A stretch of DNA of 64,000 bases from positions 1 through 64,000 of the forward strand of contig NZ_FTMD01000001.1 of assembly GCF_900156155.1 (NCBI RefSeq), given 5' to 3'. This DNA is from Aromatoleum tolulyticum (GTDB taxonomy: Bacteria > Pseudomonadota > Gammaproteobacteria > Burkholderiales > Rhodocyclaceae). How positions within the stretch are numbered: the first letter of the stretch is position 1; each line of letters opens with the position of its first letter. Positions 16,912 to 25,782 of this stretch are shown here, piece by piece. The notes beneath the pieces are model-generated. The model saw nothing but the letters and a program-made list of their open reading frames with translations, ran no database searches and had not been told where the DNA came from. The translations under genes were made by a program, and so were the position numbers.

Positions 16912-17069
16912 CGTAGGGCGGGAGGAGCGCAGCGCATCCCGCCAATCCACCCCTCTATCTCGCCGCTCCCCTGCGGCGAGATTCATTTGATCGACCAGCG
17001 GTGTTGGGTTATGCAAAATAATATTTTGCACGGAAGGAGGCGGGATTCGCTGCGCTGCTCCCGCCCTAC
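16912..17069. repeat. MITE-like element with GTAGGGCGGGA termini
   Basis: GTAGGGCGGGAGGAGCGCAG at the left is mirrored by CTGCGCTGCTCCCGCCCTAC at the right (arms of about 30 bp with few mismatches). The centre holds TGCAAAATAATATTTTGCA, a hairpin with 8-bp arms. No transposase is encoded. Related single or paired ends occur at 19659-19690, 35325-35425 and 38283-38368. Confidence 0.7.
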
Positions 17070-17153
17070 GATTCCGTGCCTCGCATTTCCTTTCCGTGGT
17101 CGAAGGTGCTCGAGTTTTGTAGGGAGGGGGAAGCGAAGCGCGATCTCAGGCGT

Positions 17154-18620
17154 TCAACCGAGCCACGCGGCCGGCAATACCGGAGAGAGATCCAGGTTCT
17201 GCGCGACGCTGTCCGCCAGCCGGTCGAGATCCGCTTCGCGCCGCGCCGCGAGGTCGACCGTTTCGACCTCGCCCGCTCCGGCCCACGCGAGCAGCGCGGT
17301 CAGCGCGTCGGGCGCGTCGAACAGCCCGTGCAGGTAGGAGCCGAGGATCTGCCCGTCGGTCGAAAGCGCCCCGTCGGCGCGGCCGTCGTCGAAACGCAAT
17401 GCCGGTCGGTCGAGGGCCGCGCCGCGGCTCACGCCCATGTGGATCTCGTAACCGGCGACCGCGGCACCGCCCGGCAGGCACAGCGCGCCGCGGCGGTTCT
17501 CGAGCTGCTTTTCGGCTTCGAGGACGGTTTCCATGTCGAGCAGCCCCAGCCCCGCGACGGTGCTCGCCGCCCCTTCCAGCCCCTGTGGGTCGGCAAGGCA
17601 CGTGCCGAGCATCTGGAAGCCGCCGCAGATGCCTGCGACCTTGCCGCCGTAGCGCAGGTGGCGCTTGATCGCCGGCTCCCAGCCCTGCGCGCGCAGCCAG
17701 GCGAGATCGGCCTGCACGCTCTTGGAGCCGGGCAGCACGATCAGGTCGGCGGGCGGGATCGCCTGTCCGGGCCCGACCCAGCGGAAATCGATCTGGGGAT
17801 GCAGGCGCAGCGCGTCGAGGTCGGTGTGGTTGGAGATGCGCGGATAGACCGGCGCGACCACGCGCAGGCGCGCCTCGCGCTTGTCGACACTGGCCTCGCC
17901 GAGCGCGTCCTCGGCGTCGAGGAACAGGCCGTGCAGGTAGGGCAGCACGCCCAGCACCGGCCGTCCGGTGCGTTGCTCGAGCCAGTCCAGCCCCGATTGC
18001 AGCAGGCCGATGTCGCCGCGGAAGCGGTTGATGACGAAGCCCTTCACGCGCGCCTGCTCCGACGGCGACAGCAGGTCGAGCGTGCCGACCAGATGCGCGA
18101 ACACGCCGCCGCGGTCGATGTCGGCGACGAGGATCACCGGCACGTCGGCGGCTTCGGCGAAGCCCATGTTGGCGATGTCGCGATCGCGCAGGTTGATCTC
18201 CGCGGGGCTGCCGGCGCCTTCGACGAGCACGCAGTCGTAGGCGCTCGTGAGGCGGTCCCACGACTGCATCACGGCCTTCATCGCGGTCGGCTTGTAGGCG
18301 TGATAGTCGCGCGCCGACAGGTTGGCGGCGACCTTGCCGTGGATGACGACCTGCGCGCCGATGTCGGTGGATGGCTTGAGCAGCACGGGATTGAAGTCGG
18401 TGTGCGGCTCCAGTCCTGCCGCGAGCGCCTGCAGCGCCTGCGCGCGGCCGATCTCGCCGCCGTCCGCCGTCACCGCCGAATTGAGCGCCATGTTCTGCGG
18501 CTTGAACGGTGCGACGCGCACGCCGCGGCGCGCGAGCAGGCGCGCGAGTCCGGCGACCAGCGTGCTCTTGCCTGCGTCGGAGGTCGTCCCCTGCACCATC
18601 AGGGTGATTGCTTGCGGCAT
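17154..18620 (-). CDS. cobQ: Cobyric acid synthase (CobQ/CbiP)
   Basis: The 488-residue protein amidates four side chains of adenosyl-cobyrinate a,c-diamide using glutamine and ATP. The N-terminal dethiobiotin-synthetase-like domain has the P-loop '[15 protein letters not shown]' (residues about 10-24) and '[11 protein letters not shown]'. The C-terminal glutamine amidotransferase domain has the nucleophile Cys in '[11 protein letters not shown]' and the His in 'GSYLHGLFD'. I start at the ATG at 18620, since the family begins a few residues before the P-loop; an ATG eight codons earlier is possible. It is divergent from cbiB with only 57 bp between. Confidence 0.94.
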   Translation of the reverse strand: MPQAITLMVQGTTSDAGKSTLVAGLARLLARRGVRVAPFKPQNMALNSAVTADGGEIGRAQALQALAAGLEPHTDFNPVLLKPSTDIGAQVVIHGKVAANLSARDYHAYKPTAMKAVMQSWDRLTSAYDCVLVEGAGSPAEINLRDRDIANMGFAEAADVPVILVADIDRGGVFAHLVGTLDLLSPSEQARVKGFVINRFRGDIGLLQSGLDWLEQRTGRPVLGVLPYLHGLFLDAEDALGEASVDKREARLRVVAPVYPRISNHTDLDALRLHPQIDFRWVGPGQAIPPADLIVLPGSKSVQADLAWLRAQGWEPAIKRHLRYGGKVAGICGGFQMLGTCLADPQGLEGAASTVAGLGLLDMETVLEAEKQLENRRGALCLPGGAAVAGYEIHMGVSRGAALDRPALRFDDGRADGALSTDGQILGSYLHGLFDAPDALTALLAWAGAGEVETVDLAARREADLDRLADSVAQNLDLSPVLPAAWLG

Positions 18621-18677
18621 GGCGTAGAATCCCGGCTCGTTCAAAGCGGCGGATTATCGCCGATAAGCTACGCCCCG

Positions 18678-19604
18678 ATGACTTCCCTGCTCGTCAAACT
18701 CCTCGCCGGCATCGCGCTCGACCACCTGCTCGGCGAGCCGCGCCGCTGGCATCCGCTGGTCGGTTTCGGCCGCTGGGCCGGCTGGCTGGAAGCGCGCGTG
18801 TGCCCCTTGCTGCCGACCCGTGCGGGCGGACTGCTCGCGTGGCTGCTGGCGATCGGGCCGTGGCTCGCGCTGGCGCTGCTGCTGCGCGCGAGCCATCCCG
18901 CCGCGCACTGGCTGGTCGACATCGGCCTGCTCTACTTCGCGCTCGGCGCGCGCAGCCTCGCGCAGCATGCCGAGGCGATCGCGGCTCCGCTCGCGGCCGG
19001 CGACCTCGACATGGCGCGCGAGCGCGTCGGCTGGATCGTCAGCCGCGACACCCGCGCGCTCGATGCGGCCGGCGTCGCCAAGGCCGGCACCGAGTCGGTG
19101 CTCGAGAACGGCAACGACGCGGTGTTTGGCGCGCTGTTCTGGTTCTGCGTCGCGGGCGGCGCGGGCGCGCTGGTGTTCCGCCTCGCCAACACGCTCGACG
19201 CGATGTGGGGCTACCGCACCGAACGCTTCATCCGCTTCGGCTGGGCCGCGGCACGCCTCGACGACGTCCTCAACTGGCTGCCGGCACGGCTCACCGCACT
19301 GACCTACGCGCTGCTCGGCCGCAGCCGCGACGCGCTGGCGTGCTGGCGTGCACAGGCCCCGGCCTGGGACAGCCCCAACGCCGGACCGGTGATGGCGGCA
19401 GGCGCCGGCGCGCTCGGGGTGCAACTCGGCGGCGCGGCGATCTACCACGGCCGCGAGGAACAGCGCCCGCCGCTCGGCTGCGGCCGCACGCCGGACGCCG
19501 CCAGCGTACGCGCCGCAGTACGCCTGATGCAGCACGGCATGCTGCTGTGGGCAGGCGTCGTTGCCGCCGGCGCGGTCGTTGCGGCGCTTGCGGGAGCGCG
19601 ATGA
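18678..19604 (+). CDS. cbiB: Adenosylcobinamide-phosphate synthase (CbiB/CobD)
   Basis: The 308-residue membrane protein joins the aminopropanol (phosphate) arm to adenosylcobyric acid. Family features visible are '[17 protein letters not shown]' near the N-terminus, '[20 protein letters not shown]' with the ENGND segment (about residues 135-160) and '[14 protein letters not shown]'. The ATG at 18678 is the natural start. The frame stays open far upstream only because it runs antisense through cobQ. Confidence 0.93.
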   Translation: MTSLLVKLLAGIALDHLLGEPRRWHPLVGFGRWAGWLEARVCPLLPTRAGGLLAWLLAIGPWLALALLLRASHPAAHWLVDIGLLYFALGARSLAQHAEAIAAPLAAGDLDMARERVGWIVSRDTRALDAAGVAKAGTESVLENGNDAVFGALFWFCVAGGAGALVFRLANTLDAMWGYRTERFIRFGWAAARLDDVLNWLPARLTALTYALLGRSRDALACWRAQAPAWDSPNAGPVMAAGAGALGVQLGGAAIYHGREEQRPPLGCGRTPDAASVRAAVRLMQHGMLLWAGVVAAGAVVAALAGAR

Positions 19605-19658
19605 TGGGCTTCGAGAGAGTTGTCATGTGGAAGCGGCAAGGCAATCGCACGACCGCGT

Positions 19659-19690
19659 GTAGGACGGGAGAAGCGCAGCGTATCCCGCCA
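19659..19690 (+). repeat. Single end of the GTAGGGCGG repeat family
   Basis: TGTAGGACGGGAGAAGCGCA and the following TATCCCGCC match the left end of the 16912-17069 element. It lies in the 123 bp between cbiB and cobD, so it may be a solo remnant. Confidence 0.55.
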
Positions 19691-19727
19691 ATCCGGGCGT
19701 GGGAGCGGCTTCAGCCGCGAATCTCGC

Positions 19728-20717
19728 ATGCTTGAGCACGGCGGACGCCTGCGCCGCGCGGCGCAGGAATATGGCATCCCGCTTGCCGACTGGCTGGACC
19801 TGTCGACGGGCATCAACCCGCACGCGTGGCCCGTCCCGCCCGTTCCAGCGGACGCCTGGCACCGCCTGCCCGAGGACGGCGACGGGCTGGAGGCGGCCGC
19901 CGCAGCCTACTACGGCACCGACCAGCTGCTGCCGGTCGCCGGCTCGCAACCGGCGATCCAGACCCTGCCGGCGCTGATCCCCGGCGAGCGCGTGACCGTG
20001 CTCGCACCGACCTACGCCGAACATCCGCATGCCTGGCGCGGCCGCACGCTACGCGCCGTCGCGGCCGCGGCCGCGGCGATCGATGAGGCGATCGACGACA
20101 CCGACGTGCTGCTCCTCGTGCACCCCAACAACCCCTCCGGCGCACGCTTTTCGCGCGATCGGCTGCTCGACTGGCACGCGCGGCTCGCGGCGCGCGGCGG
20201 CTGGCTGGTCGTGGACGAAGCCTTCATCGATGCGGACCCGACCGAAAGCCTCGCGGCGGCCACCGGGCGTGCGAACCTGGTCGTGCTGCGCTCGCTTGGC
20301 AAGTTCTTCGGGCTGGCCGGTGCGCGCGTCGGCTTCGTGCTCACGTCGGCGGAGTTGCGCGAACGCCTGGCCGATCTTCTCGGACCGTGGACGCTGAGCG
20401 GACCCGCACGTCACGTCGCCCGCGCGGCACTGGTCGACCGGGCATGGCAGGACGCAATGCGCGAACGCCTGCAGCGCGAAGCCGCGCGCCTCGCCGAGCT
20501 GCTGCGCCACAGCGGCCTGGGAGAACCCGCCGGGCCGGCGCTGTTCCAGTGGGTGCGCCATGCGGACGCACCCGCGGTGCAGGACCACCTCGCGCGCGCC
20601 GGCATCCTCGTGCGCCGCTTCGACGAACCGGCGAGCCTGCGCTTCGGCCTGCCGCCGGACGAAGCCGGCTGGGCGCGTCTCGCCGCGGCGCTCGACGCCT
20701 TGCCCAGGGCCGCCTGA
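19728..20717 (+). CDS. cobD: Threonine-phosphate decarboxylase (CobD/CobC)
   Basis: The 329-residue PLP enzyme of aminotransferase fold I makes (R)-1-amino-2-propanol phosphate for the lower part of the nucleotide loop. It has the N-terminal 'HGGRLRRAAQEYG' and 'WLDLSTGINPHAWP' typical of this family, 'LVHPNNPSGARF' in the middle, the Asp pair region 'WLVVDEAFID' and the PLP lysine in 'SLGKFFGLAGARVGF'. It follows cbiB and is almost contiguous with the next gene. Confidence 0.92.
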   Translation: MLEHGGRLRRAAQEYGIPLADWLDLSTGINPHAWPVPPVPADAWHRLPEDGDGLEAAAAAYYGTDQLLPVAGSQPAIQTLPALIPGERVTVLAPTYAEHPHAWRGRTLRAVAAAAAAIDEAIDDTDVLLLVHPNNPSGARFSRDRLLDWHARLAARGGWLVVDEAFIDADPTESLAAATGRANLVVLRSLGKFFGLAGARVGFVLTSAELRERLADLLGPWTLSGPARHVARAALVDRAWQDAMRERLQREAARLAELLRHSGLGEPAGPALFQWVRHADAPAVQDHLARAGILVRRFDEPASLRFGLPPDEAGWARLAAALDALPRAA

Positions 20718-20718
20718 C

Positions 20719-21690
20719 GTGCAGCTCGATCATTACGTCAACACGATAGGCCGCCACCTGCGCGCGCGCTTCGGCGAACGCGTGCACAAGCTGCCGCTGC
20801 ACGCCAACTTCACCTGCCCCAACCGCGACGGCACGCTCGGGCGCGGCGGTTGCACCTTCTGCAACGTGCGCTCGTTCAGCGACGAGGCCGAGGCGCCGAT
20901 CGCACAGCAGCTTGATGCCGGCCGCGTCCGCGCCGACCGCGCGCGCCGCTACCTCGCCTACTTCCAGGCCTACACCAGCACGTATGCGGAGGTGGCGACG
21001 CTGCGGCGGTTGTACGAGGAAGCCCTCGCCGGCGCGGACATCGTCGGGCTGTGTGTCGGCACCCGCCCCGACTGCGTACCCGACGCCGCACTGGATCTCC
21101 TCGCAGGCTACCGCGAGCGCGGCTACGAGGTGTGGCTGGAGTTGGGCCTGCAGAGCGCCTGCGACGACACGCTCGCGCGCGTCAATCGCGGCCACGGCTT
21201 TGCGGCCTACGCGGATGCGACGGCGCGCGCACACGCGCGGGGAATTCCGGTGTGCACGCACCTCATCGTCGGCCTGCCGGGCGAAGCGCCGGAGCGCAGC
21301 CTCGATACGCTGGACCGCGTGTTGGAGGTCGGGATCGAGGGGCTGAAGCTGCACCCGCTGATGATCGTCAAGGGCAGCCGCCTCGCCGCCGCGTGGCGCC
21401 GTGGCGAGGTTGCGCCGCCGGACGCCGCGCATTACGCCGACGTCGCCGCGGAGATGATCCGGCGCACGCCCGCAAGCGTCGTGTATCACCGCGTGTCCGC
21501 GACCGCCAACGCGCCGACGCTGCTCGCGCCCGCGTGGTGCGCCGCGCGATTCGAAGGGATCCACGAAATTGCCCGCCGACTCGCCGCGAGCGGTCCGCAG
21601 GGCAGCCTCACTGCGCAGCCCCTGGCGCCCCCCTCCCCGCCGCCCCCGATGGACCGCACCGCCGCCCGCGCGGCGATTCGCCCCGACTGA
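20719..21690 (+). CDS. YhcC-type radical SAM protein (TIGR01212 family)
   Basis: The GTG at 20719, one base after the cobD stop, gives a 323-residue protein. It has the unusual iron-sulfur motif 'TCPNRDGTLGRGGCTFCNV' (Cys-x11-Cys-x2-Cys) and downstream 'VGLCVGTRPDCVPDAALDLL', 'ELGLQSACDDTLARVNRGH' and 'HLIVGLPGE', all marks of the YhcC family. The biochemical function of this family is not settled. Its placement inside a B12 operon is probably transcriptional coupling rather than proof of a role in B12 synthesis. Confidence 0.85.
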   Translation: MQLDHYVNTIGRHLRARFGERVHKLPLHANFTCPNRDGTLGRGGCTFCNVRSFSDEAEAPIAQQLDAGRVRADRARRYLAYFQAYTSTYAEVATLRRLYEEALAGADIVGLCVGTRPDCVPDAALDLLAGYRERGYEVWLELGLQSACDDTLARVNRGHGFAAYADATARAHARGIPVCTHLIVGLPGEAPERSLDTLDRVLEVGIEGLKLHPLMIVKGSRLAAAWRRGEVAPPDAAHYADVAAEMIRRTPASVVYHRVSATANAPTLLAPAWCAARFEGIHEIARRLAASGPQGSLTAQPLAPPSPPPPMDRTAARAAIRPD

Positions 21691-21697
21691 GAAGCCG

Positions 21698-22735
21698 ATG
21701 ACGCAACGCCCATCCCCGTTCAACAGCCTCCGCCCCATTCGCGCTGCCATCCCGTTTGCCCGACAACCCGAATCCGTTCGGGCTGAGCCTGTCGAAGCCC
21801 TGTCTGCCTCCCGCCCTTCGACAAGCTCAGGGCGACCGGGGGTGTGCAATCTGATCGCCACGGTAATCGCGGCAACCGCACTCGCCGCGGCCAGCGCGCA
21901 GGCGGAAATCGTGCTCCGCGACGACACCGGCCGCGAACTGAAGCTCAGCCGCCCGGCCGAGCGCATCGTCAGCCTCGCCCCGCACGTCACCGAGCTGTTG
22001 TTCGCCGCCGGTGCCGGGGAACGCGTCGTCGGCGCGGTCGCGTACAGCGATTACCCCGACGCAGCACGCAAGCTGCCGCGCGTGGGCGGCTACAGCAACG
22101 TCGACATGGAAGCGGTCGCGGCGCTCAAGCCCGACCTCGTTATCGCGTGGAAGAGCGGCAACCGCGACGCGCACCTGGACAAGCTCGCGGCGCTGGGCAT
22201 CCCCGTCTTCATGAACGAACCGCGCAACCTGGACGACGTCGCGCGCAGCCTGGAAACGATAGCCAGGCTCGCCGGCACCGACGCGGCCGGACGCACCGCC
22301 GCGGACGCATTCCGCACGCGCAAGGGAGCGCTCGCCGCGCGTTTCGGACAGCGGCCCCGCGTGCGCATGTTCTACCAGATCTGGGACAAGCCGCTGATGA
22401 CGATCAACGACGAGCACCTGATCTCGGACGTGATCCGCCTGTGCGGCGGCGAAAACGTGTTCGGCAGGCTCACTCAGCTCGCGCCGACGATCGGCGTGGA
22501 AAGCGTGCTGGCGGCCGACCCCGAGGTGATCGTCGCGAGCGGCATGGGCGAGGCGCGCCCGGAATGGCTGGACAACTGGAAGCGCTGGCCCAAGCTTGCC
22601 GCGACGGCGCGCGAAAACCTCTATTTCGTGCCGCCGGAGCTGATCCAGCGCCACACGCCGCGCATCCTCGACGGCGCGACGACGCTGTGCGAGCAGCTGG
22701 AGAAGGCGCGCGGCAAGCGCCCGACGGGGACCTGA
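21698..22735 (+). CDS. btuF: BtuF-like cobalamin/siderophore-type ABC periplasmic binding protein
   Basis: The 345-residue frame from ATG 21698 holds a periplasmic binding protein domain from about residue 70: 'AERIVSLAPHVTELLFAAGA', 'DYPDAARKLPRVGGYSNVD', 'ALKPDLVIAWKSGN', 'DVIRLCGGENVF'. These fit vitamin B12-binding BtuF proteins, as does the neighbourhood. The secretory signal 'LIATVIAATALAAASAQAE' lies at about 52-70, so about 50 residues precede it; these include 'SVRAEPVEAL' and 'RPSTSSGR', the translation of a dispersed DNA repeat. An alternative GTG start at 21842 would remove this segment. No BtuC or BtuD gene follows. Confidence 0.82.
   Translation: MTQRPSPFNSLRPIRAAIPFARQPESVRAEPVEALSASRPSTSSGRPGVCNLIATVIAATALAAASAQAEIVLRDDTGRELKLSRPAERIVSLAPHVTELLFAAGAGERVVGAVAYSDYPDAARKLPRVGGYSNVDMEAVAALKPDLVIAWKSGNRDAHLDKLAALGIPVFMNEPRNLDDVARSLETIARLAGTDAAGRTAADAFRTRKGALAARFGQRPRVRMFYQIWDKPLMTINDEHLISDVIRLCGGENVFGRLTQLAPTIGVESVLAADPEVIVASGMGEARPEWLDNWKRWPKLAATARENLYFVPPELIQRHTPRILDGATTLCEQLEKARGKRPTGT
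21773..21840. repeat. Dispersed inverted repeat inside the btuF 5' end
   Basis: TCCGTTCGGGCTGAGCCTGT continues into CGAAGCCC and is mirrored by CCCTTCGACAAGCTCAGGGC. It is the same family as 16771-16831 and 29560-29620, here within an open reading frame. Confidence 0.85.
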
Positions 22736-22751
22736 CGCGCCCCGGCTGCGC

Positions 22752-23885
22752 TCAGTCGCGGCGCGCGCGCTCGTAGCGCTGACGCCAGTCGCGCCGCGAG
22801 TCCTGCCACCACGCGCGGTCGAACACCCACGACAGCGTCGGCAGGATGGGGCCGAGATAGGTGTTTGCCAGCGACTCGCCGCCGCACACGGGGACCTCGG
22901 GATCGACGCGCAGCACGCGCAGGCGTTCGGCCAGCGTGGGGTGGAAGTCGGCCTCGGACGCGGCACCGCCGAACATGTCGTGGATGTCCATCGGGCCGGG
23001 CTCCGGGCGGCGGAATCCCGCAAGCACGCCCAGACCCATCTCGCGGAAAGGGCGGATCAGCGGCTGGGGCGTGGTGCGGCTTTGCGCCATGACCTTGCGC
23101 CAATAGTCCTCATTGAGGAAACGCTCCTTCAGCGCGACCTCGACGAGCGCCTCGCCGACCCGCTGCGCACCGACCACGCGCGCCGCGCCGGCGTCGGCCT
23201 CGAACTCTTCGAGCCGCGACAGGCGCATCGCAGCGCGCAGGTCGCCCGCGGTCCACTTTTCCAGCGCGCGGCCCAGGCGCGGCGCATCCTCGATGCAGCG
23301 GTCGAGGGCGCGGAACCACCATGCGCGCAGGTGCCCCCACCAGCCGTCCAGCCCGCGGCGCTGCGCCGCCAGATGGGCGAACTCGTGCGCGAGGATCGCG
23401 CCGAACTGGCGCCGGGTCACGCTGTGGGCCAGCGGCAGGCCAATCATCAGATGGGTTTCCAACGGACCGACCCAGCCCCAACGGGGGCGCTGCAGGATGG
23501 CGGCATTCATGTCGCCGACGACCCACACGGCGTCGATGCGGATCCCGCCGAACCGGTCGCCGGTGCGCTCGATGAGGCGGAACAGCCCTTCCGCGAGCTC
23601 CTGCGGCAGGCGCACGCCGTCGGGCCGGGCAACCGGCGCGAACAGCCAGCCGCACACCAGCACGCACGAAGCCGTCGCGACCAGGAAGCTGACGACCGCG
23701 GCCAGGGCCAGGAACACGTTGCCCGCAACCAGGGCCGACCAGGTCGCCCCCACGAGCAGCACCACGACAGCGCCCAGGGCGACCGCAAGCAGCCCCATTG
23801 CCGAAAGGCCCGCCGTGGCACGCAAGCCGAGCCGGAACGCAAGACGTGCGCGAGTGCGCGAGAGGCGGTTTTGGACAGCTGCCAT
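22752..23885 (-). CDS. M48-type membrane metallopeptidase
   Basis: The 377-residue protein has two N-terminal membrane helices (about 22-45 and 50-75), then a zinc protease domain with the HEFAH motif ('FGAILAHEFAHLAAQRRG', about 180-197) and a downstream 'LEEFEADAGAARVVG' supplying the third zinc-ligand Glu and conserved Asp. This is the pattern of M48 (HtpX/Ste24-like) peptidases, which act on membrane proteins. Start at 23885 or three codons upstream cannot be told apart. Convergent with btuF. Confidence 0.82.
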   Translation of the reverse strand: MAAVQNRLSRTRARLAFRLGLRATAGLSAMGLLAVALGAVVVLLVGATWSALVAGNVFLALAAVVSFLVATASCVLVCGWLFAPVARPDGVRLPQELAEGLFRLIERTGDRFGGIRIDAVWVVGDMNAAILQRPRWGWVGPLETHLMIGLPLAHSVTRRQFGAILAHEFAHLAAQRRGLDGWWGHLRAWWFRALDRCIEDAPRLGRALEKWTAGDLRAAMRLSRLEEFEADAGAARVVGAQRVGEALVEVALKERFLNEDYWRKVMAQSRTTPQPLIRPFREMGLGVLAGFRRPEPGPMDIHDMFGGAASEADFHPTLAERLRVLRVDPEVPVCGGESLANTYLGPILPTLSWVFDRAWWQDSRRDWRQRYERARRD

Positions 23886-24203
23886 GTGTGGCACCCCGAG
23901 AAACCATGATCGAAACGCGGAATATACTTAACAAGAAGTAAGCGCAACATTGCACCTTAGTAATACATGCATCAACAATTTGCATATAAATCAATGTGAA
24001 AGCCGCACAAACCGGAGCGAATCGCCTCACAGATCCCTTGTTGCGCTGCACGAAAAGTGTGTACAATTACAACACCTGTGTCCTTGGCCAATCGGCCGCA
24101 GGCCCTCCGACAACACCCCGTTGCGGCCATTTCCCGGTCGCACAACCCCGCCCGCCTCGATTGGTGTCGCTCTAAGCGACAGGCCGTCGCTGGAGCATTC
24201 TTC
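23886..24203 (+). promoter_or_regulatory. AT-rich promoter region and long leader of rhlE
   Basis: The 318 bp between the divergent protease and helicase genes is markedly more AT-rich than the surroundings around 23925-24010. On the + strand TTGTTG (24038-24043) and TACAAT (24062-24067) with an 18-bp spacer form a plausible sigma-70 promoter. This predicts a leader of about 130 nt before the helicase start. Confidence 0.45.
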
Positions 24204-25760
24204 TTGATCAATTCCGAAGTTTCCTTCGCCAGTCTTGGACTGGCCGAACCCCTTTTGCGCGCCATTTCCGAGTCCGGCTACACGCAGCCTACTCCGATCC
24301 AGGCGCAGGCCATTCCGCTGGTGCTGGCCGGCGGCGACCTGCTTGCCGCGGCCCAGACCGGCACCGGCAAGACCGCCGGCTTCACGCTGCCGCTGCTGCA
24401 CAGGCTGTCCGCAGCCCCGGCCAGCGCCCCCAAGGCCGGCCGCCCGCGCTGCCTGATCCTCACCCCGACGCGCGAACTCGCGGCCCAGGTCGAGGAATCC
24501 GTGCAGACCTATGGCAAGCACCTGCAGCTGAACTCGATGGTCATGTTCGGCGGCGTGAACATCAATCCGCAGATCTCGGCGCTGAAGAAGCGCGTCGACA
24601 TCCTCGTCGCGACGCCGGGACGTCTGCTCGACCATGCCGGGCAGAAGACCGTCGACTTGTCGGGGGTCGAGATCCTCGTCCTCGACGAAGCCGACCGCAT
24701 GCTCGACATGGGCTTCATCCGCGACATCCGCAAGGTGCTCGCGATGCTGCCCAAGCAGCGCCAGAACCTGCTGTTCTCGGCGACGTTCTCGGACGAGATC
24801 CGCTCGCTCGCCAACGGCCTGCTGAACAATCCGGGCTGCGTCGAGGTGGCACGCCGCAACACGACCACGGAACTGGTCGAGCAGTCGGTGTATTCGGTGC
24901 CGCAGAAGCAGAAGCGCGACCTGCTCGTGCATCTGGTGAAGGAACACGACTGGCACCAGGTGCTGGTGTTCACGCGCACCAAGCACGGCGCCAACCGGCT
25001 GGCCGAATACCTTGGCAAGCACGGCATTCCCGCCGCCGCGATCCACGGCAACAAGAGCCAGGCGGCGCGCACGCGCGCGCTGTCGCAGTTCAAGGACAAC
25101 TCGCTGCCGGTACTGGTCGCGACCGACATCGCGGCGCGCGGCCTGGACATCGACCAGTTGCCGCAGGTGGTGAACTTCGAGCTGCCGAACGTGCCGGAAG
25201 ACTACGTGCACCGCATCGGCCGCACCGGCCGTGCGGGGGCGACCGGCAAGGCGATCTCCTTCGTCGACAGCGAGGAGAGGCCCTATCTCGCGTCGATCGA
25301 ACGCCTGATCAAGCGCACCATCGATCGCGCCACCGTGCCCGAATTCGTGACCCACGCGCCCGATCCGGGCGACAGCGAGCGACCGCCGCGCGACCCGCGC
25401 CAGTCGTCGGGACGGCGCAACGATGGCCGTGCGCCGCGCCAGCCGCTTGCAGAACGCCCGGCGCCGCGCACGCAGCCGCACGGCGCCAACCGCCAGCCGG
25501 CGCGCCAGGGCGCACAGGGCACGGCGGGCGATAGCGGCAAGCCGGCAAACCGCCCGGCGCGCAACGGCGAGACGCAGGCCAATCGCAATGCACGCAACGG
25601 CGAGGCGAACAGGAACGGCGCACCGCGCAGCCAGGAGCCCAGCGGCAACCGTGCGCCGCGCACGGACGCCCCGCGCGCACCGGCGCGTCAGGATACGGGG
25701 CGCAGCACCGCGCCGCGCGCCGCGCTCTTCAGCGCGAAGCCGGGCAATCGCGGCAACTGA
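24204..25760 (+). CDS. rhlE: DEAD-box ATP-dependent RNA helicase, RhlE type
   Basis: The protein of 518 residues has the full DEAD-box set: Q motif '[13 protein letters not shown]', motif I 'AQTGTGKT', 'PTRELAAQ', DEAD in '[13 protein letters not shown]', SAT in 'FSATFSDE', and motif VI '[10 protein letters not shown]'. The last ~130 residues are a basic, Arg/Asn/Pro/Gly-rich tail typical of RhlE proteins. No ATG lies in the right place; TTG at 24204 with GGAG eight bases ahead gives a family-like N-terminus ([13 protein letters not shown]), so I choose it. It probably remodels rRNA or mRNA structure. Confidence 0.92.
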   Translation: MINSEVSFASLGLAEPLLRAISESGYTQPTPIQAQAIPLVLAGGDLLAAAQTGTGKTAGFTLPLLHRLSAAPASAPKAGRPRCLILTPTRELAAQVEESVQTYGKHLQLNSMVMFGGVNINPQISALKKRVDILVATPGRLLDHAGQKTVDLSGVEILVLDEADRMLDMGFIRDIRKVLAMLPKQRQNLLFSATFSDEIRSLANGLLNNPGCVEVARRNTTTELVEQSVYSVPQKQKRDLLVHLVKEHDWHQVLVFTRTKHGANRLAEYLGKHGIPAAAIHGNKSQAARTRALSQFKDNSLPVLVATDIAARGLDIDQLPQVVNFELPNVPEDYVHRIGRTGRAGATGKAISFVDSEERPYLASIERLIKRTIDRATVPEFVTHAPDPGDSERPPRDPRQSSGRRNDGRAPRQPLAERPAPRTQPHGANRQPARQGAQGTAGDSGKPANRPARNGETQANRNARNGEANRNGAPRSQEPSGNRAPRTDAPRAPARQDTGRSTAPRAALFSAKPGNRGN

Positions 25761-25782
25761 ACGTCACCGCGACGGGTGCGGC

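Larger units (their letters stand above)
16753..17153. other. 401-bp gene-free stretch built of repeats
   Basis: No gene is supported. It contains one copy of the TTCGGGC...GCCCGAA-type repeat (16771-16831) and an inverted-repeat element spanning about 16912-17069, both listed separately. The flanking genes are convergent (enoyl-CoA hydratase and cobQ end here), so no promoter is needed. Confidence 0.7.

Noticed and set aside
17076-18677. Long N-terminal extension of cbiB through the cobQ region
   Set aside because: The frame is open only because it is antisense to cobQ; the CbiB domain starts at the ATG at 18678.
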